Below are positions 21,322 through 30,496 of a stretch of 64,000 nt of DNA, one piece after another. Every line of letters begins with the position of its first letter. Positions within the stretch are counted from its first letter, which is position 1. Made by a program: the position numbers and the translations under genes. The stretch spans positions 62,001 through 126,000 of the forward strand of contig CALOEW010000002.1 in the NCBI GenBank assembly GCA_942492445.1, read 5' to 3'. The notes below the pieces were generated by a model. That model made no database searches and was not told the DNA's origin. It saw only the letters and a program-made list of their open reading frames with translations. Origin of the DNA: NORP240 sp942492445 (GTDB taxonomy: Bacteria; Pseudomonadota; Gammaproteobacteria; Pseudomonadales; Pseudohongiellaceae).

Positions 21322-22650
21322 ATGGCAAATAAACCGAACATCAATCCGGAAAACATCGGGGCCGGCCTGGGAGAACTCAAGTCCAGACTGCTGTTTCTGC
21401 TGATCGCCATTTTTATCTACCGAATCGGCACACACATTCCGGTTCCGGGTATTGATCCGATTCAGCTATCAGGTTTTTTCGATCGCAATGAAAATACCTT
21501 TGCCGGCATGATCAACATGTTCGGTGGTGGTGCGCTGGAGCGCATGAGTATCCTGGCGTTGGGGATAATGCCCTATATTTCAGCGTCCATTATTATGCAA
21601 TTGCTGACTGCCGTCAGTCCTCAACTGGATCAGCTGAAAAAGGAAGGGGAGTCAGGTCGCCGCAAGATTACCCAGTATACCCGCTATGGTGCCCTGGGAC
21701 TGGCGCTGGTTCAGGGCTCAGGTATGACCGTCGGTGTTCTTGCACCTATGGCCTATGCACCGGGGGTGGCATTCAACATTACGGCGATAATTTCCCTGGT
21801 CACCGGTGCCATGTTCATGATGTGGCTGGGTGAACAGATTACCGAACGAGGTATAGGCAACGGCATTTCCATGTTGATTTTTGCTGGTATTGTGGCCGGT
21901 TTCCCGGCGGCTATCAGCGCCTCGCTCACCCAGGCTTACGAAGGGCAGATCAGTGGCGTGCTGCTGTTGCTGGTGGCAGTGATCGCGGTTGGTGTCGTAG
22001 CCTGCATTGTTTACGTTGAAAGGGCACAGCGTCGCATTACCGTCAACTACGCCAAGCGACAGCAGGGCCGCAGGATGTACCAGGCTCAGTCCAGCCATCT
22101 GCCATTGAAAATCAACATGGCGGGAGTTATCCCGGCGATTTTCGCAAGCAGCATCTTATTGTTTCCTGCCTCGCTGGGGCAGTGGTTCGGTCAGTCCTCT
22201 CAGGGTTTTGAATGGATGCAGGATGTGGCATTCCTGATTGGTCCCGGGCAGCCGCTTTACATAATTATTTTCAGCGCCATGATTATTTTCTTCTGTTTTT
22301 TCTATACGGCGCTGGTATTCAATCCAAGAGATGTCGCGGACAATCTCAAGCGTTCGGGCGCATTCATCCCGGGCATCCGTCCCGGTGAGCAGACAGCGAA
22401 ATACATTGATGGCGTGATTACCCGACTGACCATGTTTGGCGCCATCTATATCACTCTGGTTTGTCTGTTGCCAAACTTCATGCAGATGTTAGCCAATGTC
22501 CCGTTCAATCTGGGTGGCACGGCTTTACTGATTGTCGTGGTGGTCACCATGGACTTCTGGTCGCAAGTACAGTCGCACCTGATGTCCCATCAGTATGACT
22601 CGCTGATGAAGAAGTCCAAGCTAAGCAATTACGGTCGAAGTGGATTTTAG
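21322..22650 (+). CDS. secY: Preprotein translocase subunit SecY
   Basis: Channel-forming subunit of the SecYEG translocon, inner membrane. 442 residues with ten hydrophobic segments expected; the first (LLFLLIAIFIYRIGTHIPVP) is followed by the plug region GALERMSILALGIMPYISAS. The cytoplasmic loops ERAQRRITVNYAKRQQGRR and NPRDVADNLKRSGAFIPGIR contain conserved basic residues for SecA and ribosome docking. The frame is intact. Located between rplO and rpmJ as in most gammaproteobacteria. Confidence 0.98.
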   Translation: MANKPNINPENIGAGLGELKSRLLFLLIAIFIYRIGTHIPVPGIDPIQLSGFFDRNENTFAGMINMFGGGALERMSILALGIMPYISASIIMQLLTAVSPQLDQLKKEGESGRRKITQYTRYGALGLALVQGSGMTVGVLAPMAYAPGVAFNITAIISLVTGAMFMMWLGEQITERGIGNGISMLIFAGIVAGFPAAISASLTQAYEGQISGVLLLLVAVIAVGVVACIVYVERAQRRITVNYAKRQQGRRMYQAQSSHLPLKINMAGVIPAIFASSILLFPASLGQWFGQSSQGFEWMQDVAFLIGPGQPLYIIIFSAMIIFFCFFYTALVFNPRDVADNLKRSGAFIPGIRPGEQTAKYIDGVITRLTMFGAIYITLVCLLPNFMQMLANVPFNLGGTALLIVVVVTMDFWSQVQSHLMSHQYDSLMKKSKLSNYGRSGF

Positions 22651-22698
22651 CCGGGTGCCTCTGACCTGCCAGAAAGAGTTGTCCATAGGAGTAAAGCG

Positions 22699-22812
22699 GT
22701 GAAAGTACGAGCGTCAGTTAAAAAGATTTGCCGGAACTGTAAGGTCATCAAGCGTAATGGCACAGTCCGGGTGATCTGTACGGAACCCAGGCATAAGCAG
22801 CGCCAGGGATAA
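22699..22812 (+). CDS. rpmJ: 50S ribosomal protein L36, zinc-binding type
   Basis: L36, 37 residues. GTG start at 22699 after TAGGAGTAAAGCG. MKVRASVKKICRNCKVIKRN then VRVICTEPRHKQRQG; C11, C14, C27 and H32 form the zinc site of the C-plus type. It sits between secY and rpsM, the standard location. Too short for most gene callers but fully supported. Confidence 0.95.
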   Translation: MKVRASVKKICRNCKVIKRNGTVRVICTEPRHKQRQG

Positions 22813-22961
22813 TACAGCGCGACATGACTCGCCATGATCAGTTGATTTTTACTGGTCTGGAGTATATCCTTTCGCGCCCTTTGTGACGGGGCCAGATACC
22901 AGTCCGGGATTGTTCCGGGTCGACGGGCTACCGAAATTGACAGAAACAAGTGGAGTGAACT

Positions 22962-23318
22962 ATGGCACGTATTGCCGGTGTCAACATACCAGAAAACAAG
23001 CATATCGTGATTTCCCTGCGGTATGTTTACGGCATTGGTCCGACTATCGCGAAGTCCATTTGTGAAAAGACCGGTATCGTACCGTCGACCAGGACCAGTG
23101 AACTGTCACCAGAGCAGCTCGATGCAGTGCGGACAGAAGTATCGGCGTTAACGGTAGAAGGCGACCTGAGACGTGAAGTGTCCATGAATATCAAGAGGTT
23201 GATGGACCTTGGCTGTAACCGCGGTATCCGACATCGTCGTTCATTGCCGGTGCGGGGGCAACGCACAAAGACCAATGCGAGAACCCGCAAAGGTCCCCGT
23301 AAACCTATCAGAAAATAA
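22962..23318 (+). CDS. rpsM: 30S ribosomal protein S13
   Basis: S13, contacting the 50S subunit and P-site tRNA. 118 residues. MARIAGVNIPENKHIVISLR, GIGPTIAKSIC and the basic tail RGQRTKTNARTRKGPRKPIR are diagnostic. First gene of the alpha operon. The 149-base gap from rpmJ may carry a promoter, but I see no strong match. Confidence 0.97.
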   Translation: MARIAGVNIPENKHIVISLRYVYGIGPTIAKSICEKTGIVPSTRTSELSPEQLDAVRTEVSALTVEGDLRREVSMNIKRLMDLGCNRGIRHRRSLPVRGQRTKTNARTRKGPRKPIRK

Positions 23319-23340
23319 TTGTTACCAGTTGGAATAGAGT

Positions 23341-23736
23341 ATGGCGAATCCAGGCACCAAGGGAACCAAAAAGAAGGCGCGCAAGGCTGTCATTGATGGC
23401 ATTGCCTTTATTCATGCTTCCTTTAATAACACGATCATAACCATTACCGATCGGCAGGGTAACGCATTGAGTTGGGCGACCGCCGGTGGGTCGGGGTTCC
23501 GCGGATCCAGAAAAAGTACGCCGTTTGCGGCCCAGGTTGCAGCGGAGAAGGCAGGCAAACAGGCTGTCGAGCTTTATGGTCTCAAAAACCTTGATGTCAA
23601 AGTCAATGGTCCGGGACCAGGCCGGGAGTCCGCAGTCCGGGCCCTTAATGCCTGTGGATTGAAAGTCAGCAATATCACTGACGTGACACCAATTCCCCAT
23701 AACGGTTGTCGACCGCCGAAGAAACGCAGGGTGTAA
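23341..23736 (+). CDS. rpsK: 30S ribosomal protein S11
   Basis: S11, forming the platform near the mRNA exit. 131 residues. IAFIHASFNNTIITITDRQG, ATAGGSGFRGSRKSTPFAAQ and the C-terminal PIPHNGCRPPKKRRV are characteristic. Gap of 95 bases to rpsD. Confidence 0.98.
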   Translation: MANPGTKGTKKKARKAVIDGIAFIHASFNNTIITITDRQGNALSWATAGGSGFRGSRKSTPFAAQVAAEKAGKQAVELYGLKNLDVKVNGPGPGRESAVRALNACGLKVSNITDVTPIPHNGCRPPKKRRV

Positions 23737-23831
23737 CAGGCTGTAGAAAAACTGTTAAGCAGGGAACGTTAATTTCATAGACTGGTACAGACAAGTTAAA
23801 GACTAGTAACCGCGAGTTACAGGAGAATACT

Positions 23832-24452
23832 ATGGCCCGCTATTTAGGCCCCAAATGCAAACTGTCAAGGCGAGAAGGCACAGACCTGTTTCTGAAAAGC
23901 GGCGTGCGGCCAATAGACAGCAAATGCAAAACCGACACCATTCCCGGGCAACACGGGCAGCGCCGCGGTCGTCTGTCCGATTACGGGGTGCAATTGCGTG
24001 AAAAGCAGAAGGTGCGCCGTACCTACGGCGTGCTGGAGAAGCAGTTCCGTGGTTATTACAAGCAAGCGGCCCGGCTTAAGGGAGCGACAGGTGAAAACCT
24101 GCTGCAGTTACTTGAAGGCCGCCTCGACAACGTCGTCTACCGAATGGGCTTTGGCTCTACCCGCGCCGAGGCACGACAACTGGTTTCGCACAAAGCCATT
24201 CTGGTAAATGGCGAGGTAGTGAACATTCCTTCTTATCAGATAGGGGAAGGGGATGTCGTGTCAATCCGGGGCAAGGCCAAGGAGCAGTTGCGCATCAGGT
24301 CTGCCTTGGAACTGGCGGCTCAGCGAGGCCAGGTCGAGTGGATGTCGGTGGACCAGTCCAAACTGGAAGGTCAGTTAATCCGCAAACCGGATCGTGCAGA
24401 TTTGCCCGCCGAGATCAATGAGAACCTGATCGTCGAGCTCTACTCCAAGTAG
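23832..24452 (+). CDS. rpsD: 30S ribosomal protein S4
   Basis: S4, a primary assembly protein; in E. coli it also represses the alpha operon. 206 residues. MARYLGPKCKLSRREGTDLF, the S4 RNA-binding domain LEGRLDNVVYRMGFGSTRAE and SHKAILVNGEVVNIPSYQI are typical. The leader contains an 11-base sequence shared with the rplF leader (see findings). Confidence 0.98.
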   Translation: MARYLGPKCKLSRREGTDLFLKSGVRPIDSKCKTDTIPGQHGQRRGRLSDYGVQLREKQKVRRTYGVLEKQFRGYYKQAARLKGATGENLLQLLEGRLDNVVYRMGFGSTRAEARQLVSHKAILVNGEVVNIPSYQIGEGDVVSIRGKAKEQLRIRSALELAAQRGQVEWMSVDQSKLEGQLIRKPDRADLPAEINENLIVELYSK

Positions 24453-24487
24453 TAACCCAGTCAATTGCCAAGGCACAAGGTGGTTTC

Positions 24488-25486
24488 ATGCAAATTTCAT
24501 TGTCGGATTTTTTAACACCACAAGTAATCCAGGTCGAAGAGTACGACAAGAGTCACTCAAAAGTTGTTCTCGAACCTTTAGAGCGTGGTTTCGGCCATAC
24601 GCTTGGCAATGCCCTGCGCCGTATTTTGTTGTCGTCCATGCCGGGTAGCGCCGTAGAAGAAGTAGAGATCGACGGAGTTGTTCACGAGTACAGCACTATT
24701 GAAGGGATACGTGAGGACGTGATTGAGATCCTGCTGAATCTTAAAGGCCTGGCAGTCGTACTCAACACCGGCGAAGAAGCGGTTCTCAACCTGTCCAAGA
24801 AGGGGCCTGGTGTCGTCACTGCGGCCGATATCCAGACCGATCACGATGTAGAAATAATCAACCCGGATCACATCATTGCCAACCTCAACAAGAATGGCGA
24901 ACTGAACATGCGCATTACTGTTCGCAAGGGGCGAGGTTACGCACCGGCCGACAGCCGTGTCGGCGACGACGACGAAACCCGAGCAGTTGGAAAGCTGTTT
25001 CTGGATGCTTCCTATACCCCGGTAACACGGGTATCCTACTCGGTTGAAAACGCGAGGGTGGAGCAAAGAACTGACCTGGACAAACTGATCATCGACCTGA
25101 AAACCAATGGCACTATCGACCCTGAAGAAGCGATTCGTCGTGCCGCTACAATCCTTCAGCATCAACTTGCGGTTTTCGTGGATTTGCAGAGTGAAATCGT
25201 TTCCGAACCCGAAGAGCATGAAGACGAAATCGATCCGATCCTGTTGCGTCCGGTAGACGATCTGGAGCTGACCGTCAGATCGGCAAACTGCCTTAAAGCA
25301 GAAGATATTTATTACATCGGTGACCTTATTCAACGTACCGAAGTCGAGTTGCTCAAGACTCCAAATCTCGGTAAGAAGTCACTCACTGAAATCAAGGACG
25401 TGCTGGCTACCAGGGGACTTTCCCTGGGCCTGCGTCTGGAAAACTGGCCGCCTGCCAGCCTGAAATCTGACGATCGGGCGGCTTGA
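24488..25486 (+). CDS. rpoA: RNA polymerase alpha subunit
   Basis: Alpha subunit: the N-terminal domain dimerises and assembles core polymerase, the C-terminal domain contacts promoters and activators. 332 residues. The N-terminal part includes LEPLERGFGHTLGNALRRIL and SSMPGSAVEEVEIDGV; the C-terminal domain reads DLELTVRSANCLKAEDIYYI, TPNLGKKSLTEIKDVL, with the DNA-binding arginine region intact. Between rpsD and rplQ as expected. Confidence 0.98.
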   Translation: MQISLSDFLTPQVIQVEEYDKSHSKVVLEPLERGFGHTLGNALRRILLSSMPGSAVEEVEIDGVVHEYSTIEGIREDVIEILLNLKGLAVVLNTGEEAVLNLSKKGPGVVTAADIQTDHDVEIINPDHIIANLNKNGELNMRITVRKGRGYAPADSRVGDDDETRAVGKLFLDASYTPVTRVSYSVENARVEQRTDLDKLIIDLKTNGTIDPEEAIRRAATILQHQLAVFVDLQSEIVSEPEEHEDEIDPILLRPVDDLELTVRSANCLKAEDIYYIGDLIQRTEVELLKTPNLGKKSLTEIKDVLATRGLSLGLRLENWPPASLKSDDRAA

Positions 25487-25507
25487 ATCAAAGGATAGGA
25501 AGCAGAT

Positions 25508-25903
25508 ATGCGTCATCGACACAGTGGGCGTCAACTAAATCGGAACAGCCCGCACAGAAAAGCAATGTTTCGCAATATGACAATTTCCCTGGTTGAGCAC
25601 GAGGTCATCAAGACTACGCTTGCCAAAGCCAAGGAATTGAGAACTGTTGCGGAGCCGTTGATTACACTTGCCAAAAACGACAGTGTGGCTAATCGCAGAC
25701 TCGCTTTCAATCGTGTGCGTGACAAGGCTGCTGTCGGTAAGCTGTTTACCGAACTCGGCCCTCGCTACGCCGAGCGGCCAGGAGGCTACCTTCGTATCCT
25801 CAAGTGCGGACTTCGACCGGGCGACCAGGCCCCCATGGCCTATGTCGAACTGGTTGACCGCCCGGCTGCCGTCGATCAGCTTGATGAATCCGGAGACGAT
25901 TGA
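25508..25903 (+). CDS. rplQ: 50S ribosomal protein L17
   Basis: L17. 131 residues. MRHRHSGRQLNRNSPHRKAM, then LVEHEVIKTTLAKAKELR and RPGDQAPMAYVELVDRP. Last gene of the alpha operon, followed 54 bases later by a hairpin with a T run. Confidence 0.98.
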   Translation: MRHRHSGRQLNRNSPHRKAMFRNMTISLVEHEVIKTTLAKAKELRTVAEPLITLAKNDSVANRRLAFNRVRDKAAVGKLFTELGPRYAERPGGYLRILKCGLRPGDQAPMAYVELVDRPAAVDQLDESGDD

Positions 25904-25957
25904 TCCTGCTGTACCGACCTGATGCTGTTGCCAGGCACTATCACTGAGATTTGGAAG

Positions 25958-25983
25958 AAAGCCGGGGCTGACTCGGCTTTTTT
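25958..25983 (+). terminator. Intrinsic terminator after the alpha operon
   Basis: AAAGCCG (25958-25964) pairs with CGGCTTT (25974-25980), followed by further T residues. It closes the long ribosomal protein cluster right after rplQ. Confidence 0.8.
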
Positions 25984-26154
25984 ATTGTACAGGCCGGAAT
26001 TCAGAATCGCGATATTCGAGGCCATGGGCGTCCCTATCGATTGCCGACGAGGGTGGCCCCCGGGGCGCTCCGCCGGCAAGCGGCCTCTTTCGGAGCAGAG
26101 TGGTGTCAGCAGCTTGTGCCGCGTGCCCGTGCAGGCAGCAACCAGGAGAATTCT

Positions 26155-27336
26155 ATGACGTCGACGTTTAATCCACCGATTCGAACCCTGATGGGTCCAG
26201 GTCCGTCGGACATCAGTCCCCGGGTGTTACAGGCGCTTTCACGGCCAATCATCGGCCATCTGGATCCTGAGTTCGTCCGCATGATGGACGAGGTCAAGGG
26301 GTTGTTGCAGTATGCCTTTCAGACCTCCAATCAACTTACACTCCCTGTTTCCGCCCCCGGTTCTGCCGGCATGGAAACGGTATTCGTCAATCTGCTGGAG
26401 CCAGGTGATCGGGTGGTAGTCTGTCAGAACGGAGTATTCGGCGGCCGTATGAAGGAAAATGTCGAGCGCTGTGGTGCAGAGGCCATCATGGTAAATGACG
26501 ATTGGGGCAGGCCTGTAGACGTGGACGAAGTACGCAGAACCCTCGCAGCGACTCCGGACGCCAAGGCACTGGCTTTCGTCCACGCCGAAACGTCCACGGG
26601 GGCGCGCAGCGATGCCAGGGCTCTGGCTGATCTGGCGAAAGCCCATGACTGCCTCAGCATCGTGGACAGTGTTACCGGCCTGGGAGGTATTGAGTTGCGG
26701 GTGGATGACTGGGGAATAGACGCGATCTACTCGGGAACCCAGAAATGTCTGTCTTGTGTGCCGGGCCTGTCTCCGGTGAGTTTCAGCGACCGGGCCGCCG
26801 AGGCGATCAGGAATCGAGGCCAGCGGGTGCAGAGCTGGTTTCTGGATCTGAACCTGGTCATGTCGTACTGGGGCAGTGGAGAAAAGCGCAGCTATCACCA
26901 CACCGCACCTGTCAATTCCCTGTACGCACTTCATGAAGCGCTGGTGATTCTCAGGGAAGAAGGCGTCGAACAATCCTGGTTGCGCCACCGGCAGAACCAT
27001 CTGGCATTTGCTGCAGGGATAGAAGCCATGGGTCTGTCCTTTGCGGTTGATGCAGCCTATCGACTGCCACAGTTGAATGCCGTTACGGTACCACTGAATA
27101 TTTCCGAGGCCGAAGTCAGGTCGCGCCTGCTTGACGAATATGGACTGGAAATTGGCGCCGGCCTGGGAAGCCTGGCAGGCAAGGTGTGGCGGATTGGTCT
27201 GATGGGTTTTGCCTCCAATAGGAAAAACGTACTTTTCTGTCTGTCGGCACTGGACGATGTATTGTCTGACCTGGGTGCCCGAGTTGACCGGGGTGCAGCC
27301 GTCACTGAGGCACAGAATTTCTATCGTTGCAACTGA
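26155..27336 (+). CDS. Class V aminotransferase, alanine/serine-glyoxylate type
   Basis: PLP-dependent enzyme of the alanine-glyoxylate/serine-glyoxylate aminotransferase family. ATG at 26155 is chosen because AGGAG lies just upstream; the frame is open 38 codons further up but without family similarity. 393 residues. GPGPSDISPRVLQALSRPII opens it, D171 (VDSVTGLGG) would hold the pyridine nitrogen, and K197 in YSGTQKCLS is the expected Schiff-base lysine. YHHTAPVN follows, typical of this family. Substrate cannot be settled from sequence: alanine, serine or ureidoglycine glyoxylate transamination are all known here. No pathway neighbours. Confidence 0.85.
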   Translation: MTSTFNPPIRTLMGPGPSDISPRVLQALSRPIIGHLDPEFVRMMDEVKGLLQYAFQTSNQLTLPVSAPGSAGMETVFVNLLEPGDRVVVCQNGVFGGRMKENVERCGAEAIMVNDDWGRPVDVDEVRRTLAATPDAKALAFVHAETSTGARSDARALADLAKAHDCLSIVDSVTGLGGIELRVDDWGIDAIYSGTQKCLSCVPGLSPVSFSDRAAEAIRNRGQRVQSWFLDLNLVMSYWGSGEKRSYHHTAPVNSLYALHEALVILREEGVEQSWLRHRQNHLAFAAGIEAMGLSFAVDAAYRLPQLNAVTVPLNISEAEVRSRLLDEYGLEIGAGLGSLAGKVWRIGLMGFASNRKNVLFCLSALDDVLSDLGARVDRGAAVTEAQNFYRCN

Positions 27337-27919
27337 GAATGTTTCGCCACCTCCGGCGCAGGTGGCTCTCCTGAAAACGCCTAAGCGGTTGCGGATGCGG
27401 TGCCTGCCCCGGGGATACACGACCGATCGGATTAAAAAGCGTTGAGGTCCATACTCAGAACATCCATATAGAAGTGTAACTGCCTGGTCGCACTATCTGA
27501 TTCTGGGTAAAACCACTCGGTGGACCATCCCCTGGTCCAATTGCTGCCGGCCGCCGGTCCGTCATTCGCGGATTCCAGATCGGTTTGGCATTGCTTTCGA
27601 GTTGCCAACGAATAAGAACTGCCGCCCCTCCTCTGGAATGCATTCCCAAAGATCCGGATGTCAGACAAAACCGTGGTCTCTTCAATTTCGAGGGAAATAT
27701 CGAGATTGCGACCTGGGTCAACGTTGGTTACTTCTTAATTGTATGAAAATGTCGCCACTACCTGGTTGTAGCGGGATTGCGGGCGGTGCGGAATCCAACA
27801 CTCAATGCAAGCTGAGAAAGAGCCAATTGCTTACGGAAAAAAGGAAATTTCGGTAGGTAAGAACTGATCTTCGCTGTCAACCTCCGACTCTGACCAGATT
27901 ATTCTACCGGGATGTAGAA
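27337..27919. other. Intergenic region without a supported gene
   Basis: 583 bases between the aminotransferase and the secretion-type ATPase. GCCACCT at 27346-27352 pairs with AGGTGGC at 27360-27366, a 7-bp hairpin with no T run that may terminate the aminotransferase transcript. Open frames on the minus strand up to 88 codons resemble nothing I know and overlap one another; I do not call them. Confidence 0.5.
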
Positions 27920-30394
27920 ATGCGAATAGATACTGTCATGAAAGTGGTGAATGTTGATGCTTCGCAGCAAGAGCAATCACCCGTTATCAGGCCCCGTTTT
28001 GATCTGCAGCCACCTCCTTTTGCTGAGTTGATGGATGGACCCGATTACTCGAACTGTCTTGTAATTGTCGAGATTCATCGCAATCAGCGGATCAAGGGAA
28101 AACTTAGCCGCTTCGATGCAGACGAAGAAATTCTCGAAATCCTTGAGGCCAGCAAGTCGAAGCCGACAGCGTTCGCGTTCAGCGAGATCAAGTTTGTCCG
28201 TTTCGAAAAGCCCTACCAGATAACCCTCGAACGGGAGGAAGAGAAAGAAAGCCAGGAAAAATTGCCGGTCGATAACGACGCCAGGGATTTCCAGGTTTTC
28301 TTCAAGGACCGGCTGGAGATTACCGGCAAAACCTATGGATCCCGGATCGACAAGAATGGCATTCACTTTTACGAACAGCAGAAAAAAGGTCGTAAATGGC
28401 GCTATTGTACCCACTTGTTTGTCGCCAAGGCTGCTGTTGAGAACTACATTATCGGTGAACAGATTGGCGGAATGCTGGTCCGAAGTAACGCTATCAGTCA
28501 GGAAGACCTGGACAATGTGCTGGTTGAACAACAGGACCGGAGATCAAAGCTTCTGGGTGAGTACCTCATCGGTAATCACATAGTGGATGGTGAAGATCTT
28601 GAGAAGGTCCTGGTTCGCCAACAAAGCATGCCCAATGTCAAACTGGGAGAGTTGCTGATCAGTGAGGAACTGATTTCGGAGAATCAGCTGAATGAGGCGC
28701 TGCGGGTACAAAAGCAGAAACGCAAGAGTTCCTTGGGTGAGATTCTGGTTGAGAAAGGGTTGATCGACCGGGAAGAAATTCAACATTGCATGGCCGACAA
28801 GCTCGGGATTCCGTTTATCAATCTGCGTAACTTCAATATCAGGTCGGACGCGATAAGACTGGTAAGCGCCGATGTGGCCTTTGCTCATGAAGTGATCCCA
28901 CTTTATCTATATGACGACAAGCTGGTGGTCGCCCTTGAGGATCCAACCGACTGGCAGGTGATCGAGGCATTGCGAGTCTGTTCAAAACGGCAGATTGAAC
29001 CGGTTATGGCATCGAGGAGTGATATCAACTGGGCCTTGCACTTTCACTTTTCATCCGATGACCTGTCGATGGATTCTTCCGGCACCGCTCCTGCCGAACC
29101 GGACTACGATCCCAACCTGTTTTCGGCTTTCGAAATCGCGGAGGTTACCAATCAGTCCGTACTGCGTATCGTGAATAAGATCATAGAAGACGCTCATCGG
29201 AAAAAAGTGGCCGACATTCACTTCGAGCCGGACCCGGAAAGCGATAAGATTGTAGTCCGTTTTCGAAAGGATGGGGTCCTGTCAGTGTACTACCGGTTTC
29301 CACTGAAGTTCGGTACCGCATTCGCGTCACGCTTGAAGACCATGGCACAACTGAATATCACCGAACGCAAACGGCCCCAGGTCGGCAAGGTCGATTATCG
29401 GAAATTTGCCACCGTGGATCTGGATCTGCGGGTATCCGCACTTCCCACTTCCGAGGGCAGCGAGGACCTGGTGGTTTCGCTGCTGGGTAAAAGCCGCTGT
29501 ATGCCGGTCAATGCCATTGGATTTGCAGCTCGGGACCTGGACCGGGTGCTCGATACGGTCTCGGTCAGGCAAGGCCTGTTTGTAGTGACCGGTCCCTCCG
29601 GTTCGGGCAAGACGTCTACCATGCATTCGTTGATCAATTATCTCAATCACAGCGACAAGAAAATCTGTTCCATTGAAGATCCGATTGCTATCCGACATCC
29701 GGGAATAAGGCAGATTGAAATTAATGAGGCGGTCGGATTGAATTATTCCGCCGCTGTAGATGCCACTTTGATCACTGATCCGGACATCCTGATGGTTGAG
29801 GAATTGCGCGATGAGGAAACGGCGCGTGCGGCTGTTAAGGCGGCCCTGAGTGGACATCTGGTGATTGCCGGGCTGTCTGCGGAAACAGCGATTAACGGTC
29901 TGCAGCGGTTGTTTGATTTTGGCATCAACCGACTGGATCTTGCAGACTCTTTGCTCGGTATTGCTTCCCAGAAACTGGCAAGGACGCTCTGCATTTCCTG
30001 TAAAGCGCCCTATCAGTCAGACAGCAAGGAACTGCTTTTCCTGGCAAATCAGTATTGCCAGGAGATTAACCGCAATGGGCCCGTGGCGTCCGTAAAGGAA
30101 GCCATAACCCGTGTGGTCAAGGATTGGGAAGGGCGGTTGAAGTCACGTGATCACTTTATCCTGTACAAGGCCACAGGATGCAAGGACTGCCTGGATACTG
30201 GTTATCGAGGTCAGACCGCCGTCCACCAGCTGTTGCTGATGTCGCCGGAAATTCGGCGGTTGATCATCAACAAAGTGTCCATGGAGCAGGTCCGGGAGAA
30301 ATCCATGCTGTTGTCGATGCGCAGTCTCAAACAGGATGGTATTGAGAAGGTTCTTCAGGGTTATACCGACTACTCTCAGGTTCGCGCTCTGTGA
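27920..30394 (+). CDS. Divergent GspE/PilB-family secretion ATPase with extended N-terminus
   Basis: 824 residues. The C-terminal half (about 400-824) is a type II secretion/type IV pilus ATPase: RKDG Asp box (449-452), Walker A GPSGSGKT (558-565), Walker B-like ILMVEELRDEETA (623-635), and CISC (691-694) with a later CKDC for zinc. Oddities: the invariant His box (usually STLHTN) reads AGLSAE around 650-655, and the GEIRD-type glycine is glutamate. Residues about 185-300 hold four LGE-L-x-L-I-type repeats (MshEN/T2SSE_N-like) where one or two are usual. Residues 1-180 look like two small beta-barrel units I do not recognise. No other pilus or secretion genes adjoin. A cytoplasmic motor or regulatory relative is likely; activity is doubtful. 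Confidence 0.8.
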   Translation: MRIDTVMKVVNVDASQQEQSPVIRPRFDLQPPPFAELMDGPDYSNCLVIVEIHRNQRIKGKLSRFDADEEILEILEASKSKPTAFAFSEIKFVRFEKPYQITLEREEEKESQEKLPVDNDARDFQVFFKDRLEITGKTYGSRIDKNGIHFYEQQKKGRKWRYCTHLFVAKAAVENYIIGEQIGGMLVRSNAISQEDLDNVLVEQQDRRSKLLGEYLIGNHIVDGEDLEKVLVRQQSMPNVKLGELLISEELISENQLNEALRVQKQKRKSSLGEILVEKGLIDREEIQHCMADKLGIPFINLRNFNIRSDAIRLVSADVAFAHEVIPLYLYDDKLVVALEDPTDWQVIEALRVCSKRQIEPVMASRSDINWALHFHFSSDDLSMDSSGTAPAEPDYDPNLFSAFEIAEVTNQSVLRIVNKIIEDAHRKKVADIHFEPDPESDKIVVRFRKDGVLSVYYRFPLKFGTAFASRLKTMAQLNITERKRPQVGKVDYRKFATVDLDLRVSALPTSEGSEDLVVSLLGKSRCMPVNAIGFAARDLDRVLDTVSVRQGLFVVTGPSGSGKTSTMHSLINYLNHSDKKICSIEDPIAIRHPGIRQIEINEAVGLNYSAAVDATLITDPDILMVEELRDEETARAAVKAALSGHLVIAGLSAETAINGLQRLFDFGINRLDLADSLLGIASQKLARTLCISCKAPYQSDSKELLFLANQYCQEINRNGPVASVKEAITRVVKDWEGRLKSRDHFILYKATGCKDCLDTGYRGQTAVHQLLLMSPEIRRLIINKVSMEQVREKSMLLSMRSLKQDGIEKVLQGYTDYSQVRAL

Positions 30395-30431
30395 CCAGAG
30401 CCCACCAGTCCCGTCATACCTTACAGGCATA

Positions 30432-30473
30432 AAAAAAGCCCGCTACCTTCAGGCAGCGGGCTTTCTTTTTTTT
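30432..30473. terminator. Bidirectional intrinsic terminator
   Basis: AAAGCCCGCT (30435-30444) pairs with AGCGGGCTTT (30455-30464), with A-run on the left and a T-run on the right. It separates the ATPase gene from the convergent PQQ dehydrogenase gene and can serve both. Confidence 0.88.
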
Positions 30474-30496
30474 GTGAGTCAGTAATGCTTCAGTGT

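Noticed and set aside
27432..27721. Small minus-strand genes between the aminotransferase and the ATPase
   Set aside because: Two overlapping frames, no ribosome-binding site of note, no family resemblance.
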